Source of the DNA: Caprella mutica
Lineage: Eukaryota; Arthropoda; Malacostraca; Amphipoda; Caprellidae
Assembly (NCBI GenBank): GCA_947561585.1
Contig: CANNZV010001867.1
Coordinates: forward strand, 1 to 64,000
DNA: 64,000 nt
Reading direction: 5' to 3'
Below are positions 58,736 to 64,000 of the stretch, in pieces. Below the pieces are notes generated by a model. That model was not told where the DNA came from. It did not search any database and saw only the letters and a program-made list of their open reading frames with translations. The translations under genes were made by a program, and so were the position numbers. Position 1 is the first letter of the stretch, and every line of letters begins with the position of its first letter.

Positions 58736-59839
58736 ATGAATTCGATGATAGATTTTAATATTACTTATTTTAGAGTCAATGAAAATAATATTGTCAATGC
58801 AAATAATATTGTCAATGAAAATAATATCGTCTATGCAATTAATATCGTCAATGCAAATAATATTGTCAATGAAAATAATATTGTCAATGAAAATAATATT
58901 GTCAATGAAAATAATATCGTTAATGAAAATAATATCGTCAATGAAAATAATATCGTCAATGAAAATAATATCGTTAATGAAAATAATATCGTAAATGAAA
59001 ATAATATCGTAAATGAAAATAATATCGTTAATGAAAATAATTTCGTCAATGAAAATAATATCGTCAATGAAAATAATATCGTTAATGAAAATAATATCGT
59101 AAATGAAAATAATATCGTAAATGAAAATAATATCGTCAATGAAAATAATATCGTTAATGAAAATAATATCGTAAATGAAAATAATATCGTCAATGAAAAT
59201 AATATCGTTAATGAAAATAATTTCGTTAATGAAAATAATATCGTTAATGAAAATAATTTCGTCAATGAAAATAATATCGTCAATGAAAATAATATCGTTA
59301 ATGAAAATAATATCGTAAATGAAAATAATATCGTAAATGAAAATAATATCGTCAATGAAAATAATATCGTTAATGAAAATAATATCGTAAATGAAAATAA
59401 TATCGTCAATGAAAATAATATCGTTAATGAAAATAATTTCGTTAATGAAAATAATATCGTCAATGAAAATAATATCGTTAATGAAAATAATATCGTTAAT
59501 GAAAATAATATCGTCAATGAAAATAATATCGTTAATGAAAATAATATCGTCAATGAAAATAATATCGTTAATGAAAATAATTTCGTCAATGAAAATAATA
59601 TCGTTAATGAAAATAATATCGTAAATGAAAATAATATCGTCAATGAAAATAATATCGTTAATGAAAATAATATCGTCAATGAAAATAATATCGTTAATGA
59701 AAATAATATCGTAAATGAAAATAATATCGTCAATGAAAATAATATCGTTAATGAAAATAATTTCGTTAATGAAAATAATATCGTCAATGAAAATAATATC
59801 GTCAATGAAAATTTCAATAGTAGGTTTTTTTCAAATTAA
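58736..59839 (+). CDS. Possible repeat-encoded protein (NNIVNE hexapeptide repeats), unproven
   Basis: A 367-codon ATG frame in good insect start context (GCAAAATGA). A 12-residue unique start (MNSMIDFNITYF) is followed by about 57 copies of the hexapeptide NNIVNE and a short tail (FNSRFFSN). Third-position changes dominate among units (ATT/ATC, GTC/GTT/GTA). The recurring replacement is Ile to Phe (ATC to TTC), spaced unevenly. There is no signal peptide, domain, or splice or poly(A) support. An 18-bp unit without stops is open by default, so this may be a plain minisatellite. Confidence 0.25.
   Translation: MNSMIDFNITYFRVNENNIVNANNIVNENNIVYAINIVNANNIVNENNIVNENNIVNENNIVNENNIVNENNIVNENNIVNENNIVNENNIVNENNIVNENNFVNENNIVNENNIVNENNIVNENNIVNENNIVNENNIVNENNIVNENNIVNENNIVNENNFVNENNIVNENNFVNENNIVNENNIVNENNIVNENNIVNENNIVNENNIVNENNIVNENNIVNENNIVNENNFVNENNIVNENNIVNENNIVNENNIVNENNIVNENNIVNENNIVNENNFVNENNIVNENNIVNENNIVNENNIVNENNIVNENNIVNENNIVNENNIVNENNIVNENNFVNENNIVNENNIVNENFNSRFFSN
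58776..59812. repeat. 18-bp minisatellite (about 57 copies)
   Basis: Tandem copies of AATAATATCGTCAATGAA, with variants TCGTTAATG, TCGTAAATG and TTTCGT distributed in recurring runs, so blocks of units have been duplicated together. The left end carries older-looking ATTGTCAATGCA variants. Open frames on the - strand are by-products. Confidence 0.96.
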
Positions 59840-59903
59840 ATATTTAGACTACCATAAATTATTAAAAAAATTTAACCAGAATTTCATTTAAGAAACACCG
59901 GTA

Positions 59904-60000
59904 CAGTACAACTCCTCTATAATGAAGTCCTGTATAGTGAACCATCCTGATTAGTAGAGATGTCATGTTCACCATGATAATTTCTTTTTAGTCTGGTTAT
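59904..60000. mobile_element. pogo-like MITE fragment (left end)
   Basis: TA then CAGTACAACTCCTCTATAAT and GAAGTCCTGTATAGTGAA match the left terminus of the element at 9306. The right terminal repeat is not found, so this copy is truncated. Confidence 0.7.
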
Positions 60001-61399
60001 AACTAAATTTAGGGTAATTTCCGAATTCCTTTTAGTATATTAGCCTCTGTAGGTTTAGAAGAAACTTAAACGTCCTGCTTCTGACATTCATTCATTCATG
60101 TATGTCTCCGTGCTAGTAGCATAACCGTGATAGACTGTGTATTAGGTAGCGTTTATTTCTTTTCTAATTATTATTAAACCTTAATTCATGACAAACTTAA
60201 TTCACAATCAATACTTATCTTCCAAATTATCTTACGAATCAATCAGATCTGAATTACATTACTCTTTTTCGGCTTTAGTGCAGTGGGGGTATTTAGCGGT
60301 CTGTCACGTTAGTGTGACACCGGATACTTTACTTTGTTCGATTTAGTAGTAGGTAGCCCTGATATAAACCAGTCATCATATTTTTGATACTTTACTAAAG
60401 TTCCTTTTTCATTCGTGTATTTCATTTGTCGCTCCATATGCCAGTATTTTGTTCCATTTACCATAGCAATGAACCTTTATTTTGTTCCAGGCATTATATT
60501 CACAATGTACGTATTGAACTATACCTTATGTGTTCTATGAAAGAGTTTACTTCTCAAAAGCCTTACACGCCATTACTCGTGCACTAACTTGGTAAGTTTA
60601 GTTTTTTCCATGTTGAAATTATTATAGTGCGAAATCTACGTTATTGTTATATGTATTTGTATTACTGATCAGATCAATAATTTGTAGACTTTAGATACGT
60701 GACTTTTCTGAATAACTTGTTGATAAGTAACTTAATAACTAATTATATGTCCATAATCTATTGTTGTTTGTAAATCTCGTATTCTGAAAACTTATCGTTT
60801 TCAGGTTACGAGCGTGAGTGAATAAAATATACCAAGACGGCTACATTCATTTACCTCGTTATCTGTTAAGATACCCTTTCGGTACAAAACTCTATCCCTA
60901 TATTGTAGTTATACCGTCTGTGATAATTGAACCATCCCGCATATTAAATTTCTGAGTAATGAAGTACCTTGTACTATAGTGATTTTTTAATGAAAGTATA
61001 TTGTATAGTCTCTCATATACGTAATGTCCAGTTTTTCCATGCATTTCTTGAAAGTTTATAATGGCTGTGCTCAAATGTTGTTCCAAAATAATCGCAAGTA
61101 AAGAGTCAGCTTCTATTGAACTAAGGTTTCATTTAATAAATCACATTAGATTTGAAATTAAATCCTAAATCCACTTTTACAAGCGATCGGTCAGGCAATT
61201 TGAATTCTCTCCCCATTTCGATGAATTGGATTATAATTTAATTTCTCCTTGCCATCATCTCCCGCTACTCCAAATATCACTGCAGGCAGCGGCAAAAACG
61301 TCCCTAAACAGACTGATGGATGGACAGACGGGATAAACGACGCAAAAATAGACTATTAATTAATAAACTAAATGAACTTGAGTGATTCTATTGGCTATA
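60001..61399. other. No gene recognised
   Basis: AT-rich with no supported exon. 60280-60340 is slightly GC-richer (TCTGTCACGTTAGTGTGACA). The - strand frame at 60898-61086 has no domain. Confidence 0.35.
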
Positions 61400-61595
61400 C
61401 GGTAGAGCTCCTCTATAGTGAATGTAGAGTCATGAGTAAGAGAATTACACCGTATAGTGAACAAATTTCCTTTAGTCTTCCATGAAAAAGCCATTAGTTT
61501 TCTATAACTGATGACCATTCATAGCAGACTAAAGGAAATTTAGTCTAACATGAAGTCAGAACTCTACATTCACTATTGAGGACTTCCACTATACT
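61400..61595. mobile_element. pogo-like MITE, second full-length but diverged copy
   Basis: TA then CGGTAGAGCTCCTCTATAGT and GAATGTAGAGTCATGAGTAA at the left; CTACATTCACTATTGAGGAC and TTCCACTATACTTG at the right. The internal TTTCCTTTAGTCT and AGACTAAAGGAAAT also pair. Confidence 0.78.
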
Positions 61596-63471
61596 TGTTT
61601 TTTTTTTGTATAGCAACAATGTGGTTCAAACTAACCAACATTCTCGTCCACTCGCATGTGGTTAATTCTTATTTGAAAGAATTTTCCTCCCAATGAAGAT
61701 TAATTTATCTATATTCAAGAAGCATTTTTTACATTGAATTTAATTCTTTATTAGGAAAAAAATAAAAGATTACATACCTACATGAGAAATACGGATAACA
61801 TATAAGCATTTACATAATTATACTTACAAATATTTGCTATGATTATATTAAGTAAACTAAACAATAATAAAAAATCCAAGCCTTTGCAAATAAAATTGGT
61901 AATTTAATGAATTGTTGATTAACTTAAATTCTGATAATCAGTCATAAATACATAAACAAGAAATTGTTGTGGAAAGCTTATAATTAGCAGATCTTCTATG
62001 ATCGCCGATATCGTAAAAAATTGTTATTCAGACATTAACATTATATACAATAACCATTTAAAATTTTTGATTAATTGATATTTATTTTTAATCGAATTAT
62101 TTAAATTAGTAGATAGATGACTGTTTTACATCGATTATAATTATATAATTGCCGAACATATTTTAGTCCGAAATGACAAGTATTATATATTATCAAACGT
62201 ATATGTTACTCAAATAATAGAGGGTAAATAAATATTCGAATACCATTCGAAATACTACATGTCTCTTACAAAGATAATTATATAATCAAAACTCTTATTG
62301 AGACGCAAAATAATTAAATGAAAATTAAATATTCAAATTTCATGTTCCAAAGATGGATTTACAAAAACGAAATCATGCCATTACTTTACTAACAGTCTAT
62401 TAAATGTGAGATTAACAGAAGGAGATATTCTCTGACAAATGACATAATAATAAATGACATATTTGTGCAACAGTCCTCTAAGCATGAAATCGAAACTATT
62501 ATTACATAATATTATATAGAACACATATTAAATCTATTAAAAATGATTGGAGAATTAATTATATTATAATGAAAATGTAGAGAAGTATATTATTTATTAC
62601 CCGTTCATGTCATATTTAGTCACTTAAATTGAATAAGAAACTGTTATGCTAATGAATTAAAAAGGGTAAACTCTAATAAATATACTGACTATAATAATTA
62701 AAAGCACCTTTCAAATAGAACTATTAATAGATAAAAGTTGAAATAACAAATAACTCAATATCATATAACTTCCAATTATGATTTTGAGGCAAAATGAGTT
62801 TATAGTGCAGTGTGGTATCTGTTAGATTGCAGGACTGTACTATAATAAGATTATAGTAACTTCTATCAGCAAAAATTTGTTATATAACTTTTTTAATCGA
62901 AATCGTTAAATTATCGAATAGAATATTATATTTTTCGAACCTTCGAATCTCCTCCCAAAAATTCTTTTTACCTTGTATGGCTCCATCGTGCTTTCTCTCT
63001 GGGTTATAAGTTGCTAAAATTGCCGTTTTGAAAATATATCTATATGTGGCTCGTGGTAACAATTGGATTAATTCCTACTCTTCACTACATATATAATTCA
63101 TTTATTTGGCTCAATTCTCTACCGATTATATACACATGAAATAAGAGTATGAAAATAACCTCGTTTTGCCTATAGATACATATTTCATAACAAGTACACT
63201 GTTGAGAAAATATGAACGACGAAAGTTTGCAATCGTCCATATTTCACTTTTGTACAACGCTTTTAGTCAATATTTGCGAAATTTCATTTATCTACATCTG
63301 TATAAGACGATAATCATTATGTAGGATTCGACGATATTTCAATCACAATTTATCACAAATATAAAACACTTAACAGTCTATCATCAAACTTTCTTCGGTC
63401 ATTTCAACCAAAAAAATAATCTTAAAAAATCTAAGAAGATTTCTAAGAAGAAGAAGTTCTATACTCTTCAA
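61596..63471. other. No gene recognised
   Basis: AT-rich. The - strand frame at 62880-63062 is short and domain-less. 63410-63465 has small AAGAAGATTTCTAAG repetitions. Confidence 0.35.
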
Positions 63472-63898
63472 AATAGGGTTCTAGGAAATTTATGTCTCAG
63501 TTTATAATGGTGTGATTATAGAACAATAAAAGAAAAAGTTGAAATTATGGATACTAAAATGTGTAGTGTATTTATTAAAAACGGGTAACGTAATTAACCG
63601 TTGTAAGATGATACGTAACATTAGTAATTTTGACATGTTTTGACATTTATTTAACATGAGATCTGAGCGGAAATTTCGGTCTCGGAATACTTGGTCTCAG
63701 GTATAATTAAAACTTATGAATTAGATGTATCCCCCTGCTAGGTGTTTAAACAATCATGCATGAGGTGTGCAATACAACAAACTAGCGGATACAACAAACT
63801 ACATAACGATCATTTATGGTTAGAGGTCATTCATAATTCTGAGACCAAATTTCAAGACCGAATATTCCAAGACCGAAATTTCCGAGACTAAAATTTCC
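63472..63898 (-). mobile_element. 430-bp dispersed repeat, copy B (inverted)
   Basis: Reverse-complement relative of 51619-52052. On the - strand it begins GGATGGCCGGAAATTTTAG and contains GTATCCGCTAGTTTG, ATGATTGTTTAAACACC and AATAAATACACTACACATTT in the same order. Both copies share clustered GAGACCGAAATTTCC motifs near each end. Confidence 0.85.
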
Positions 63899-64000
63899 GG
63901 CCATCCTAAAATAGAACCAATATGTACCTTAGTCGACAATATTAGTCAATCTGTTGGTTATATAAATATTCCTACTGTACGTGGTATGATTTTTATTATA
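63899..64000. other. Window end, nothing seen
   Basis: AT-rich sequence with no feature. Confidence 0.3.

Noticed and set aside
58831..59817. - strand frame of 328 codons over the 18-bp repeat
   Set aside because: By-product of a stop-free repeat unit, hydrophobic by composition only.

Overview
The window reads as nuclear DNA of an arthropod, most likely an insect. It is strongly AT-rich, has two spliced protein genes with GT-AG introns, long minisatellite arrays, many short non-autonomous DNA transposons (MITEs) and one mag-type Ty3/gypsy LTR retrotransposon. I see no bacterial operons, rRNA, tRNA or CRISPR. The species cannot be named from the sequence.

Layout. 1-2111: 32-bp satellite, with a second array of the same unit at 14988-15731. 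2.1-33 kb: no gene I can support. This part holds a foldback-like element (3.2-4.3 kb), minisatellites (4.9, 7.1, 8.2, 28.6 and 30.7-32.7 kb), and MITE families at 9.3, 11.8, 13.4, 19.9, 21.3, 22.4-23.8, 23.9-25.0 and 28.1 kb. 33.4-41.3 kb (+): a seven-exon gene for a secreted trypsin-like serine protease. The reading frame stays intact across all six introns (332 aa). 43.6-53.4 kb (+): a ten-exon gene for a protein with a long Asn-rich N-terminal region and two tandem SOUL (heme-binding) domains. The 5-kb intron between the two domains carries the retrotransposon at 47217-51613 (- strand) and a 430-bp dispersed repeat. 53.4-64 kb: no recognised gene, more MITEs, and an 18-bp minisatellite that is open as a 367-codon frame.

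Main discovery. The retrotransposon has 162-bp LTRs that differ at one position, a 5-bp target duplication (GTTAC), a primer-binding site, a polypurine tract and an intact Gag frame. Its Pol frame continues in the same frame as Gag but contains 52 in-frame TAA/TAG codons (38 TAA, 14 TAG, including the Gag terminator) and no TGA until a single TGA just before the polypurine tract. Catalytic motifs of protease, RT, RNase H and integrase are all present, and many of the stops fall where relatives carry glutamine. That is the pattern of a gene written in a UAR=Gln code, yet the host genes use CAA/CAG only and end in TAA and TAG. Gag (260 codons) has no TAR codon although it has nine Gln codons. 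Under the standard code the element would therefore make Gag only, and Gag-Pol would need UAR to be read as an amino acid.

Secondary themes. Tandem repeats appear to have grown inside MITEs (28.5 kb, 36.5 kb). Single monomers of the 32-bp satellite lie outside its arrays. Two coding-like minisatellites vary almost only at one codon position.
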